Shown: piece by piece, positions 29,223 to 38,276 of the stretch
Position numbering within the stretch: position 1 is the first letter of the stretch
Layout: the number at the start of each line of letters is the position of its first letter
Assembly (NCBI RefSeq): GCF_030053155.1
Contig: NZ_CP125646.1
Location: 1-64,000, forward strand
Direction of reading: 5' to 3'
Length of the DNA stretch: 64,000 bases
DNA from: Rhizobium sp. BT03
GTDB taxonomy: Bacteria > Pseudomonadota > Alphaproteobacteria > Rhizobiales > Rhizobiaceae
The notes under the pieces: model-generated
The model's database searches: none
Told to the model about the DNA's origin: nothing
What the model saw: the letters and a program-made list of their open reading frames with translations, nothing else
Program-made: the position numbers and the translations under genes

Positions 29223-29927
29223 ATGTCCACCATCACTAAGTTCAAAGTACCCCCACTCCGCGAGGTGCCACCCAGTTCAACACTGGACCATGTCTACTCG
29301 GAGTTGAAGCACGCGGTTATGGCGGGAGAGTTTCAGCCAGGGCAGCCAATGAGGCTTGAGGAACTTGCTAGCGTGTTTGGGACAAGTCATATGCCCATAC
29401 GCGAAGCTCTGAACCGTCTTGTCGTAGCGGGTGCCCTTGAGCAGGCTCCCCGTCGCTCCGTTCGCATACCCAGACTAACTGATAAGCAGATCCACGATCT
29501 TTTGGCGGTCCGTTTGGTCAATGAAGGTCAGGCAGTCGAGTGGGCAGCAAACCATTGTACGTCGGCCGACATTGCGAAACTGGCGACCCTTAACTCAAAG
29601 TTGGACGAGCTTGAGCGCTCTAAGGAGTTCGACGCACGCGCGTATCTAAAGATTAATCAGTCGTTTCACTTTACACTTTACGCTCTTTCACAGAACGAGA
29701 TCCTCCTGAAAACCATTGAAATTCTTTGGCTTCAAAGCGGCCCGCTGCTTCACTTGCTGACGGCCGGGAAGACGTTGCAGCACGGACACAAGCACCATTC
29801 CGAAGTTGTCGCATGTCTTGCTGCAGGGGATGGAGAAGGTGCTAGCGGAGCGCTCAAAAGTGACATCCGAGAGGCGTATGCCACGATGTTGGCGACGCTT
29901 GAAAAAGGGTGGCCCGAACGCACCTGA
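29223..29927 (+). CDS. GntR family transcriptional regulator, FCD (FadR-like) type
   Basis: A 234-residue regulator. The N-terminal winged helix contains MRLEELASVFGTSHMPIREA (about 45-65). The C-terminal all-helical FCD ligand-binding domain spans about 95-225 and includes the usual metal-binding style residues (LKINQSFHFTLY, then HHSEVVACLAAGD). It is divergent from the BKACE operon, and TTTGATCAA palindromes lie between them and before the Pot operon. It most likely represses both operons and itself until an intermediate of the pathway binds. Confidence 0.85.
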   Translation: MSTITKFKVPPLREVPPSSTLDHVYSELKHAVMAGEFQPGQPMRLEELASVFGTSHMPIREALNRLVVAGALEQAPRRSVRIPRLTDKQIHDLLAVRLVNEGQAVEWAANHCTSADIAKLATLNSKLDELERSKEFDARAYLKINQSFHFTLYALSQNEILLKTIEILWLQSGPLLHLLTAGKTLQHGHKHHSEVVACLAAGDGEGASGALKSDIREAYATMLATLEKGWPERT

Positions 29928-30363
29928 CCTTGGATGGTAGATCGGAGAGTGATCTTGATAGGGAACGCGCTAAAAGCTCTTGTTGCGCTTTGGAAAGATG
30001 CCTGTGATGATTTCAATTCCGAGCACTCAGGCGCGGCGGTTGCCGCGTGCGGATTCGCCGTTTTTTCAACACACCAACCTTATGAGATTGTCGATTCGGG
30101 CGAGGGCGTGGGTTTGCCCGCGCCCTTGAATGTGATTGCCGGACAGCATAATCCCTCATTCAAACGGCTTTCGGGAGATTGCACGCCTCAATCACAATAG
30201 GGAGCCTTGCATAGCGGGCTCACGAGACCCCTTCGGCGCAATTACCTCGCACAAGGCAAAGAGATCGAGGACGGGCTGCTGAAGGCCGGGATTGGATTGT
30301 GTCCCGAAATCCTGGCCCAACGAAGTGACTTGGAATGTGCCATTATTTGAAGGAGAGTCATAT
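29928..30363. other. Intergenic region without a supported gene
   Basis: An 88-codon frame at 29934-30200 has no recognisable domain and follows directly after the GntR stop; I do not support it as a gene. The right end carries the upstream region of traR, with a GGAGAG ribosome site just before 30364. Confidence 0.35.
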
Positions 30364-31068
30364 ATGCAGCACTGGCTGGACAAGCTGACCGATCTCGCTG
30401 CGATTCCTGGCGACGAACAGGTCGTGAAAGAGGCACTGGGCAAGGTCACCAAGACGGCCGGTTTTGAAGGCTACGCCTATATCAACATCCAGCCAAGCCA
30501 CGCGAGCGCGCTCTCGAGCTACCATCCCGAGTGGCAGGCGGAATACTTCAGGCGCAGGTTCAACAAACTCGACCCGGTCATCAAGCGAGCGCAAACACTG
30601 AAGCGGGTATTCGTCTGGAGCAGCGAATGGGATAGACCACGGCTTTCTCCAGAGGAGCAGTCGTTCTTCTCGCTTGCAGCCGACTTCGGCATCCGCTCGG
30701 GCATCACAATTCCTGTTAGAATCGCACACGGCGCGCTGGCTATGTTCACACTTGCCTCGTCGAAGCAGGCAATCGACATCGATCGTGAGATTGATCCGGT
30801 CGCGGCAGCCGCAGCTGTCGCGCAGCTCCATACGCGCATTCGGTTTTCCGGCCCGACCCCAACGGCCGAAGAGGCGTTGCGCCTTGATCCTAAGGGAGCC
30901 AGCTATCTGAGCTGGATCGCTGATGGCAAGACGATGGAGGAGGTCGCAGATCTTGAAGGCGTCAAATACAACAGCGTGCGCGTTAAAATCGAACATGCCC
31001 GCAAGCAATTCAACGTGCACACCATAGCGCACCTGACGGCAACCGCGATCCGGAGGAAGCTGATCTGA
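30364..31068 (+). CDS. traR: Quorum-sensing transcriptional activator TraR, intact copy
   Basis: A 234-residue LuxR-type regulator closely resembling the Ti plasmid TraR. The acyl-homoserine-lactone domain keeps the pocket residues in [20 protein letters not shown] (Trp and Asp at the expected places, near 57 and 70). The C-terminal helix-turn-helix reads [20 protein letters not shown], and the end AIRRKLI is typical. The ATG at 30364 ([11 protein letters not shown]) matches the family start. With its signal it should bind tra boxes and switch on conjugation; sites lie at 31676 and 56146. No traI signal synthase is in the window. Confidence 0.92.
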   Translation: MQHWLDKLTDLAAIPGDEQVVKEALGKVTKTAGFEGYAYINIQPSHASALSSYHPEWQAEYFRRRFNKLDPVIKRAQTLKRVFVWSSEWDRPRLSPEEQSFFSLAADFGIRSGITIPVRIAHGALAMFTLASSKQAIDIDREIDPVAAAAAVAQLHTRIRFSGPTPTAEEALRLDPKGASYLSWIADGKTMEEVADLEGVKYNSVRVKIEHARKQFNVHTIAHLTATAIRRKLI

Positions 31069-31071
31069 CGA

Positions 31072-31380
31072 TCAGTTCACCGTCACTTTCGGGATATAAC
31101 CGAGAATGGTGAGAAGCGTGTTTAACGCGGCCATTTGCGCGTGCATCTCGATGCTGGCCTCGATGTATTTGAGATGCTGCGCTCCGCCAGTCGCTCTACC
31201 GTCCTGGTAGTCTTCCGGAAGTGCCTGGTAGAGCTCATCAGCCTTGTCGACCAAGAGCCTGTGTTGCCGGATGGCGTCGATGGTTAGGGTTTCTAGATCA
31301 GCCGTGGGCAACCCTTGCGTCAACCCGAACACCGGTCGAAGTTCGAGCTTTTCTATCAACGCAGCATCTTCCGAATCCAT
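31072..31380 (-). CDS. traM: TraR antiactivator TraM, copy 1
   Basis: A 102-residue protein with the TraM blocks GLTQGLPTADLETLTIDAIR and the conserved end [13 protein letters not shown]. TraM binds TraR and blocks DNA binding, setting the cell-density threshold for transfer. It is convergent with traR, whose stop lies three bases away. The ATG at 31380 gives the family length. Upstream, on the same strand, lie a ~275-nt conserved segment and a tra box, so it is probably activated by TraR, giving negative feedback. Only slightly more than half its residues match copy 2. Confidence 0.9.
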   Translation of the reverse strand: MDSEDAALIEKLELRPVFGLTQGLPTADLETLTIDAIRQHRLLVDKADELYQALPEDYQDGRATGGAQHLKYIEASIEMHAQMAALNTLLTILGYIPKVTVN

Positions 31381-31400
31381 CTTATTTCCAACCTTGGATA

Positions 31401-31675
31401 TGTCCGCGGTACGCCCCCGCAAACCTAATCCCTGATCCCAAGCCGGGGGTTGGAAACTGTACCTGGACAGTCCTGCGACCTTTAGCACCGGAGCACCTGG
31501 ACATGCGTCGCAGGCCCACCGGCCGAAAGCCAGAGGATTCTGATGCCGCAACGGCCGGCATCAACCGCCAGATAGGGGTTTCCACACCCCGGGCAGCGCG
31601 TACCGCCCTACCCGCCCTTATAGAGGGCTAGATCAATTTTCGCCAGTGCAAACAGGCGGATAAATACCGTTGTAG
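31401..31675 (-). ncRNA. Conserved structured leader or small RNA upstream of traM, copy 1
   Basis: This segment between the tra box and traM is about 88% identical (hand count) to 49982-50255 before the other traM, although the two TraM proteins are much less alike. Stems seen in both copies: 31414-31419 with 31444-31449, 31472-31479 with 31507-31514, 31541-31548 with 31556-31563, and 31575-31579 with 31586-31590. The third shows a compensatory C-G to U-A change between copies. The second and fourth stay paired in copy 2 only through G-U pairs on the minus strand, which is the traM-sense strand. Function unknown. Confidence 0.6.
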
Positions 31676-31693
31676 CAGTGCAGATCTGCACCT
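31676..31693. promoter_or_regulatory. tra box (TraR binding site)
   Basis: An 18-bp site with the perfect inner palindrome GTGCAGATCTGCAC (31678-31691), matching the known TraR box pattern. It lies about 300 bases upstream of traM copy 1 and directly before a traH fragment. It could drive the traM leader leftwards. Confidence 0.8.
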
Positions 31694-31800
31694 CCTCCGC
31701 GCTATTCGGAACACCGCTTCCCCCTCGAAAAACCCCAACTGCCTGGCGATGATCGCATCCTCGAACACCTGGCTCACACCGTCTTTCCCGGTCGGATTGC
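31694..31800 (-). pseudogene. traH internal fragment
   Basis: This stretch matches 50465-50560 within traH almost base for base (for example ACACCGTCTTTCCCGGTCGG at its right end) but lacks both ends of the gene. It shows that the traR-traM-traH block was once present here too, and that the copy was cut near 31800. Confidence 0.75.
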
Positions 31801-32080
31801 TACTCCTCCATCGTGACGGACTTGCACCATCTACTCCTTGCCGGTCTCCCGGCGCACTGTCATTTCGCCCCAGCCGGAATCGACCCCTGCTGGTCGCACC
31901 ATCTCTTCCAAACGGTCGAACGTGCGGCGCGCTCGTCTTCGGCTCGCGTCACTGCCAGATTTGTCCGCTTCGGATTTGCCAGGATGCGGCGACATCGTCT
32001 CGGCGCAGACGTTTCGAAAATGAACTCATAAATAAAACAATTGTTGCGCCGTAGAGACTGGTCTGCTAGAAGTAGGGACA
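31801..32080. other. Junction region without a supported gene
   Basis: No recognisable coding sequence. At 32036-32045 there is the palindrome AACAATTGTT, which also occurs in similar form (CCAATTGTTGC) at 39673-39683 upstream of the dpp operon. It lies just before the rpiR relic. Confidence 0.3.
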
Positions 32081-32405
32081 TGAGCCTCGCGGAACCGGTG
32101 CCAAAATGAATCAGGAGTATGAGCAACGTCGCCTCAAATCGAAGACTGCGAACATGACGCGATTCAGTGCGGACGTCCCGATTCTGTCTATTCGGGATGT
32201 CGACAGGAAGGCCGGCATACTTGATCAGCGACACAGCCTTGTTTCACCCGTAGGGCCCACGTCTCCCACATTCTCACGGCGCCAACGCCGATTTTCTGCT
32301 TCTTTGCTCCCTTAGTCGGCGTCGTGCTGAGGCACGTTGTCTTTTGGAGGCGCGACGGCGATCGACGAATTGGCTGCAAACTGACAAACGGCTGTCCCAG
32401 TTAGG
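32081..32405 (+). pseudogene. RpiR-family regulator, deeply degraded relic
   Basis: Reading the plus strand through several frames gives scattered matches to the intact RpiR protein encoded at 38277-39161: MSLAE at the start, EYEQ then ILSIRDVDRKAG for the helix-turn-helix region, and later LISDTAL, VSPVG and RQVVFW from the SIS domain and C-terminus. The middle of the gene is deleted and stops are frequent. It ends about 27 bases before the aminotransferase start. Confidence 0.6.
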
Positions 32406-32432
32406 GGCCGACTGGACTGAAGGGAAAAGATC

Positions 32433-33809
32433 GTGACCTACGTACTTCATCGCACCTTGGGCGAAGCGCCCATCGTAGCCTCAACAGCAAGCGGCGGGAC
32501 AATCGAGGACGCTGCCGGCAACGTCTACTTGGATGCCTGTGGGGGCGCTGCCGTGAGCCTTTTTGGACATGCGAACCGACGGCTTATTGAGGCTGCGATC
32601 CGTCAGTTGCAGTCTCTCGATTACGTCCACACCAGTTTCTTCACCAATAAAGCATACGAGCAGCTCGCCCAAAAGCTGACAGAAGCATCCAAGGGTGCCT
32701 TCTCGCACGCATTGTGTTTAAGCGGTGGCTCAGAAGCGGTCGAGGTAGCGCTGAAAATCGCGCGACAGTACTTCGTCGAGAAGGGCGAAGTGCGACGAAG
32801 CCGCTTCATTACCCGGCGGCAAAGCTACCATGGCAATACGATCGGAGCCTTGTCGGTTGGGTATAATGTTAAACGCCGTCACGATTTTCGGCCGCTGTTG
32901 TTTGACGTATCCGCCATCTCGGAATGCAACTTCTACCGACACGGTTTGGCGGGCGAAAGTGAAGAAGAATACGCCATGCGGGCAGCCCGGGAGCTCGACG
33001 CTGAATTGTCAGCGCAGCCAGCTGGAACCGTAATCGGGTTTATTGCCGAAACGATCGGAGGCGCGACCGCGGGTGCGCTCACTCCCCCAAAAGGCTATCT
33101 CCAGGAGATCGCGAAGATTTGCGACAAGCATGGAGTTCTTCTGATCCTGGACGAAATAATGTGCGGGATGGGACGCAGCGGAAAGCTGTTCGCTTTTGAG
33201 TGGGAAGGCGTTCGTCCTGATATAGCTACCTGCGGCAAGGCTCTCGGTGGCGGCGTACAACCGATTAGTGCGGTACTGGTCGGCGACAAGATCGTGGGTG
33301 CCATTAAGGCCGGGTCGGGCGCACTAAAGGGTGGCCACACCTTTATGGGTCATCCAGTAGGATGCGCAGTCGCCCTTGAGGCGCTGGCGATTCTCACGCA
33401 GGACGGATTCCTAGAAGACGTTGTCGCCAAGGGACGAGCACTTGAGGCCCTATTGAAGCAGGCTTTTGCCAGCCATCCGCATGTGGGCGACATCCGAGGA
33501 CGCGGACTGTTCTGGGCAATCGAACTTGTTAGGAACCGCGCCACCAAAGAACCATTCCCTGCCAACTCGGGGTTGAATGAGCTCATTAAACGCAGTGCAT
33601 TCACCCGAGGGCTCCTGATCTATCCCGGCGGCGGAACGGTTGATGGAACGCTTGGCGACCATGTCCTTCTCGCTCCGTCGGCTACGGCGGACACCACGGA
33701 ACTGCACGAGATCGTCGAACGGCTGAGGTTAGCGGTAGACGCCGGCGTGAAGACGGCAAGTGCCCGGGTCGATTCATGGGCTGCAGACAAAGGGAAGAGG
33801 GTTATCTAA
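32433..33809 (+). CDS. Class III pyridoxal-phosphate aminotransferase
   Basis: A 458-residue aminotransferase of the omega/class III family. It has LSGGSEAVEVALKIARQY (about 93-110), SYHGNTIGALSVG, the cofactor-binding Asp in LILDEIMCGMGRSGKLFAFE (about 238-257) and the Schiff-base lysine in ATCGKALGGGVQP. It transfers an amino group between an amine and a 2-oxoacid or aldehyde. Its TAA overlaps the ATG of the M81 peptidase gene by one base, so the two are coupled. The degraded rpiR relic in front suggests that it was once regulated locally. Substrate unknown. Confidence 0.87.
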   Translation: MTYVLHRTLGEAPIVASTASGGTIEDAAGNVYLDACGGAAVSLFGHANRRLIEAAIRQLQSLDYVHTSFFTNKAYEQLAQKLTEASKGAFSHALCLSGGSEAVEVALKIARQYFVEKGEVRRSRFITRRQSYHGNTIGALSVGYNVKRRHDFRPLLFDVSAISECNFYRHGLAGESEEEYAMRAARELDAELSAQPAGTVIGFIAETIGGATAGALTPPKGYLQEIAKICDKHGVLLILDEIMCGMGRSGKLFAFEWEGVRPDIATCGKALGGGVQPISAVLVGDKIVGAIKAGSGALKGGHTFMGHPVGCAVALEALAILTQDGFLEDVVAKGRALEALLKQAFASHPHVGDIRGRGLFWAIELVRNRATKEPFPANSGLNELIKRSAFTRGLLIYPGGGTVDGTLGDHVLLAPSATADTTELHEIVERLRLAVDAGVKTASARVDSWAADKGKRVI

Positions 33810-35392
33810 TGAGCGTTGGAACTGCCAACCACCAGCCGGTGGCCACCGGTAAAAAAATGAAGCTGGGTGTCTTCCAGTTGGTGCACGAGGCAAACTCGTT
33901 TGCGCTAAACAAATGTGACCAAAAGATATTCGCCGAGGGCCAGTGGGCGAGAGGTCACGACGCAGCCAAGATCGAGCAGAATTCTGACACCGAGTTGGGC
34001 GCCGTTTTCAGCTTTCTTGAAACTCACACCGAATGGCAAGTCACATTTTTCCGTCTTGCTTCAGCTTCCCCTTGCGGTGATGTAACGAATGCTTGCTTCT
34101 CGGCAGTCCGCGACGAACTTGTTGCCGACATTAAAGCTGACACTTGGGATGCCCTATACCTTTGCCTCCACGGCGCCGCTACGGTCGAGGGTGGTCGCTC
34201 GGCGGAATTGGAAGTGCTTCGTGCCATCAGAACGATCCTTCCCGATGTGCCGATAGGAGTTTCGTTCGACATGCATGCAAATCTCGACCCCGAGCTTGCC
34301 CACCTCGCGACGATTGCGGCGGGGTACAAGACCCATCCGCACATCGACATTAAACAGGTCGCCGCGAAGGTGCTGAGACTCTTGTTAAGCACCGTACGCG
34401 GCGACATTCGTCCGACGGGCGCCATTGTCAAGCTGCCGCTCCTTCTGCCGAGTGCAAACATGCGAACCACCGACGGTCCGATGCGGGAAGTGGTATCCTA
34501 TGCTGCTCTCGTCGAGCAGCAGCAAGGCGCTCTGGATGTTACAGTCTATGGCGGATTTCCCTACGGCGATTGCACTATGTCGGGCGCCTGCTGCATGGTG
34601 TACACGGACAACGACCCTGCTCTTGCCCATCGGGTAGCGCGCGATGTTGCCGGGAAACTGTGGTCCCTTAAAGAGCAGTTCTTCGTTCCTCTCCCGTCGA
34701 CCAAGGAAGCGTTGCAAAGCATTGCAAATACAACTCGTTACCCGATCGCCATCGCCGACAATGCAGACAATCCGGACTCAGGCGGCATCGCGGATACCCC
34801 TTCGCAACTGCGAGCAATACTTGATGCGGACCTTGCGATCCCAACGGCGTTTTGCTTTCTGTTGGATCCGGAACTCGTCGAGCGATGCCATAAGGCCGGT
34901 ATCGGAGCTCGGTTTCGGGCGAGGCTAGGTGGCCGACTAACTCCGGAATATGGTCCTCCAGTTGAGTGTGAAGTCGAAGTCGTTCGGCTTATCGAAGATT
35001 GCTCGTTCAACAATGAGGGACCGCAATGCACCGGCGCAAGGAGGTCCTATGGCCCAACGGCAGTTGTGAAGAGCGGAAACGTAGAGATCGTGCTGGCAAC
35101 AGTTCGCCATGCAGTTACTGATCCTGGCTTCTATCGGGTGAATGGGATCGACTTCTCGAAGATCAAACTGCTTGCGGTCAAAGCGAAGAACCATTTCCGG
35201 GCGGCATTCTCTAGCGTCTTTGCCGATATTATTGCGGTCGACGAACCGGGACCGGCCGCATATGGCTTCACGAATCTAAAGTTTACTCACGTACCCGACG
35301 AGTTCTATCCGATGAACCCAACGGCGACTTTTTGGGCGGGGAACGACCCTGAGGAGGAAGTCTTGCTGGAGCAGGAGAAAACTTCAACGTAA
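33809..35392 (+). CDS. M81 family metallopeptidase (MlrC-like)
   Basis: A 527-residue protein of the M81 family, named after MlrC, the peptidase that finishes microcystin and nodularin breakdown. The zinc-site region SFDMHANLD lies near residue 150, with ETNS-like HEANSF at the N-terminus and DNADNPDSGG (about 315-324) before the C-terminal domain. The ATG at 33809 overlaps the aminotransferase stop. Such genes often sit beside dipeptide-type importers and RpiR regulators, as here, and may act on small peptides or amides. The true substrate is unknown. Confidence 0.82.
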   Translation: MSVGTANHQPVATGKKMKLGVFQLVHEANSFALNKCDQKIFAEGQWARGHDAAKIEQNSDTELGAVFSFLETHTEWQVTFFRLASASPCGDVTNACFSAVRDELVADIKADTWDALYLCLHGAATVEGGRSAELEVLRAIRTILPDVPIGVSFDMHANLDPELAHLATIAAGYKTHPHIDIKQVAAKVLRLLLSTVRGDIRPTGAIVKLPLLLPSANMRTTDGPMREVVSYAALVEQQQGALDVTVYGGFPYGDCTMSGACCMVYTDNDPALAHRVARDVAGKLWSLKEQFFVPLPSTKEALQSIANTTRYPIAIADNADNPDSGGIADTPSQLRAILDADLAIPTAFCFLLDPELVERCHKAGIGARFRARLGGRLTPEYGPPVECEVEVVRLIEDCSFNNEGPQCTGARRSYGPTAVVKSGNVEIVLATVRHAVTDPGFYRVNGIDFSKIKLLAVKAKNHFRAAFSSVFADIIAVDEPGPAAYGFTNLKFTHVPDEFYPMNPTATFWAGNDPEEEVLLEQEKTST

Positions 35393-35578
35393 AGGCGAAA
35401 GGGCGACAAGGGGATAGAGCTCTCGATTTTTGAAATCGACATCGAACGCGGTCGGTGCTTCATCACGACTGTCTTTCCAGACCTCGGTTTTCGGCCGGTG
35501 CACTTGACGTACTTGTCATCCCTGAACTATCCGTAGGTCCTTGACATTGCTCGGTAATTTCCATTTTCATGCGGCGCA

Positions 35579-36226
35579 TTGTTGCAAGAAAGGCGCTCGC
35601 TGAGGGCGCTTTTTTGCAATATGATTTTGCGGTTTACTGCTTCGGCGAGGCGTGATTCACTTGTTTCGGTCGGCGGCGAATTGAGGAGCGGCGATATCGA
35701 GGCGAGCGGCGCGGAACGGGGAGCAGGATCTGTTCCGCGCCCGGCTGGGCTGGCGCAGGCGATCGACTGGCCGCTCTTGAAGCGGCGCTTCGAGCGAGGC
35801 GCTCGCGACGGTCCCGGCATGCCGCCGCGGCCAACGCGGCTGATGGCCGGGCTGGCGATCCTCAAGCACACGTTCAACCTGTCGGACGAGGAGCTGTGCG
35901 CCCGCTGGGTAGAGACCCCTATTTCCAATATCTGTGCGGCGAGAATTCTTCCGCCACAACCTGCCCTTCGACCGCTCGTCGATGACACGCTGGCGGGGTC
36001 GCATGGGCGAGGAGCGGCTGGTGGCGCTGTTGTAGGAAAGCCGTACGCGCCGGGTGATCGTCGATACCACTGTGCAGCCGAAGAACGTCATGTTCCCGAC
36101 CGACGCCAAGCTAATCCACCGGGCACGCGAGCGATTGGTGCGGCTGGCGACGAAGACCGGCGTGAAGCTGCGCCAGACCTATGTCCAGGTCGGCAAATTG
36201 GCGCTGATCAAGCACATGCGCTACGC
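35579..36226 (+). pseudogene. IS5-family transposase, 5' part, split by a group II intron
   Basis: Frames on the plus strand give AQAIDWPLLKRRFERGARDG, MPPRPTRLMAGLAILKHTFN and LSDEELCARWVE (the DUF772 domain of IS5-type transposases). Later come fragments in other frames, including VIVDTTVQPKNVMFPTDAKL and VKLRQTYVQVGKLALIKHMR. Frame changes lie near 35915 and 36050. The gene stops abruptly after TACGC at 36226, and the continuation CCATGCC is found at 38063, beyond the intron. Confidence 0.75.
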
Positions 36227-36267
36227 GTCGGGTAGCGGCGGCGCATTACTGCGCCGCCGCTCCCTAA

Positions 36268-36301
36268 GAACCGGACAAGCAGATCGCCCTGCATCCGGCT
36301 C
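36268..36301 (-). ncRNA. Group II intron domain V
   Basis: Thirty-four bases on the minus strand begin GAGCCGGATGCAG and end CTTGTCCGGTTC, forming the classical domain V hairpin: GAGCCGGA pairs with TCCGGTTC, with an inner GCAG/CTGC stem. Domain VI follows to the intron end at 36227. Confidence 0.8.
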
Positions 36302-36312
36302 AAGCCATTTCT

Positions 36313-37446
36313 TCAGCACCATGATGTGGCACCGAACAACTCGAGAGAGTGCTTTGCGGTCGTGGCGCTCGCGTTTTCCTTGATGACTTTCCTGATCTTG
36401 TCGAGGAGCGCCTTGACGCTCCTCGTGGACGGCTTGATCAGTAGTTTGCCGCTGTACTTACGCACATTCTGACCTAGAAAGTCGAACCCCTCCGTAATGT
36501 TCGTGATCCGGGTTTTCTCTTCCGAGAGTTCCAGACCCCGACTGGCCAGAAATTTTCTGACCGCAGGTAAGACTCTGTGTTGGAGCACCTCTTTCGAGAC
36601 GCCGGTCACAACAAAGTCGTCCGCATAACGGATAGCGTTGAGCTGAGCCTTGCTGCGCGCGGATTTCGACGACCCCACGCTTGCATATACTGCTGCCTCA
36701 ATCCCATCCAACGCCATGTTCGCGATCGTCGGCGAAATAATACTACGTTGCGGGGTCCCCGCCGATGTCTCGAACAGAAGTTCTTCCGGCTTGAAGCCAT
36801 TTGCGCAGACTCTCCTTGTGCATCGGTATGTGCTTCAGAAGCCAGGGGTGACTGAAGTTGTCGAAACAACCCCGAACGTCGCCTTCCAGAATCCACATTG
36901 GCGAAGCGCGCTTGGCCAATGTGATGAAGCACTGAGCGATGGCGTCGGCAGTCGAGCGCTCGGGCCGAAATCCATAGGAGTTCGGGTCCGCCAGTGTCTC
37001 GGCCACGGGTTCCAGGGCGAGCTTCCATAAGGCTTACATCGCCCTGCACCGCATGCTGGGAATACCCAGCGGACGCTTTTTGCCGTTACTCTTGGGGATG
37101 TAAACAAGCCGCAACGGCATCGTGTGATAACCATGGTGTTGAAGCGACGCCATTCCCTTCCATTTGGCCGCCGGAGTTGACCAGACTTCACCGTCAACAC
37201 CCGGCGTTCTCTTGCCGCGATTTTCTGTCACTCGCTTCACAGCCAGCATTTCGCCGCCATGTGAGCGGGTCAGCAAACGTTGCAAGGCTTTCACCTTGCC
37301 CCATCGGCCTTCGCGAGTTGCTTTGGCGATACGCACTTGAAGTGCTTCACGGTTGCTTCAATGTGCGACCAGTTCGCCTGGTCCCACATTTGCGCAGCGC
37401 GCGGGGACGCACCAGCTTTCGTTGCTTTCGCATCGATCGCCGTCAT
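36313..37446 (-). pseudogene. ltrA: Group II intron reverse transcriptase, frameshifted and C-terminally deleted
   Basis: Minus-strand frames read in order: MTAIDAKATKAGASPRAAQM from 37446; then RIAKATREGRWGKVKALQRL to VYIPKSNGKKRPLGIPSM; then DPNSYGFRPERSTADAIAQ and DVRGCFDNFSH; then NAIRYADDFVVTG with the catalytic YADD. Frame changes occur near 37340, 37035 and 36740. The end (AKHSLELFGATSWC) lacks the maturase X and endonuclease domains that normally follow, so about 400 bases seem deleted just before domain V. Confidence 0.8.
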
Positions 37447-38062
37447 CTGCTTTTCCTCGTACAGCAATTAGTCAATGTTCTCTCGCCATGAATGACCCGG
37501 CGGAAGTCTGACCACTTTCGTGTCGGGCGATGTTGCAGCCCGTATCCCGTCCATTACAGCCGGGCGTTCGCTTTCTCCGCCAACCTTTACCCACAGTGCC
37601 AACAGCGTTCCTTACGGTTCGCCTGCCGTTTCCGGCAGCGCTATGGGCTTACCCTGTTCCGCATGTGTCTCAGAGCGGATCGGACCCTTCCTGTTCGCCG
37701 GCAGCTCGTTGTCCATGATGGCTCAGCATGAAGGAGCCATTCCTTGCTGCGTACCTTTTGGTCCAAGCCTGTCAGCACGTTTGGCTTGTTTTGCTTAACG
37801 ACGTTTATCGGAAGTTCACATGTGTTGGCCGTAACCGCTCATCCCTAGCGCCTCACCGCCTTCGTGCTGGCAGTTTCCACTTTTGCCTCGCGGCTCGGTG
37901 TACCGGGCATCCGGTGGCTACATTGTCCCCGAGGCTTCACACCGAGTTGTTGCCAACGCCGCGTGCCCGGGTAGGGAATGGCTGATGGAGCAACCAGTTT
38001 CGTAAGGTTACATAAAGTACTTCTCCTTTGAGACAGAGATACATGCGACTTTCAGGTCGCAC

Positions 38063-38247
38063 CCATGCCAAGCAATTCACGCGGGCCAAACAAGGCTTTG
38101 CGGACCCTCAGGATCTATTTCGGCCGTACCGTCCGCGACATTCGCCGCCAGATCGGCAACGACGAGAACTGCGGAGCCTCTTTCCTTGCCGCTCTACCAG
38201 GCCTCGACGGTCCTGGAGCAAAGGCAACGCCAGCGTGGGCGGCATGA
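38063..38247 (+). pseudogene. IS5-family transposase, 3' part after the intron
   Basis: The plus strand continues the transposase interrupted at 36226: HAKQFTRA, then NKALRTLRIYFGRTVRDIRR. It breaks down after about 60 residues and ends near 38247, just before the convergent rpiR gene. The C-terminal catalytic part of the transposase is absent. Confidence 0.7.
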
Positions 38248-38276
38248 AGGAGCTGTTCATACGAATTGCTATGCAG

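Larger units (their letters stand above)
36227..38062 (-). mobile_element. Group II intron inserted antisense in an IS5-type transposase
   Basis: The element can be bounded to the base. On the minus strand it starts at 38062 with the intron 5' consensus GTGCG and ends at 36227 with CCCGAC. Removing it rejoins TACGC and CCATGCC into a continuous transposase reading (Tyr-Ala-His-Ala-Lys). The 5' 600 bases (37447-38062) are ribozyme domains I-III without coding sequence; the reverse transcriptase gene and domain V follow. Because it lies antisense to the transposase it could not be spliced from that mRNA. The encoded protein is broken, so it is probably immobile. Confidence 0.8.

Noticed and set aside
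29934..30200. 88-codon frame after the GntR gene
   Set aside because: No domain, no clear ribosome site, and atypical protein composition.
31860..32234. 124-codon minus-strand frame
   Set aside because: It overlaps the plus-strand rpiR relic and has no recognisable domain; a shadow of degraded sequence.
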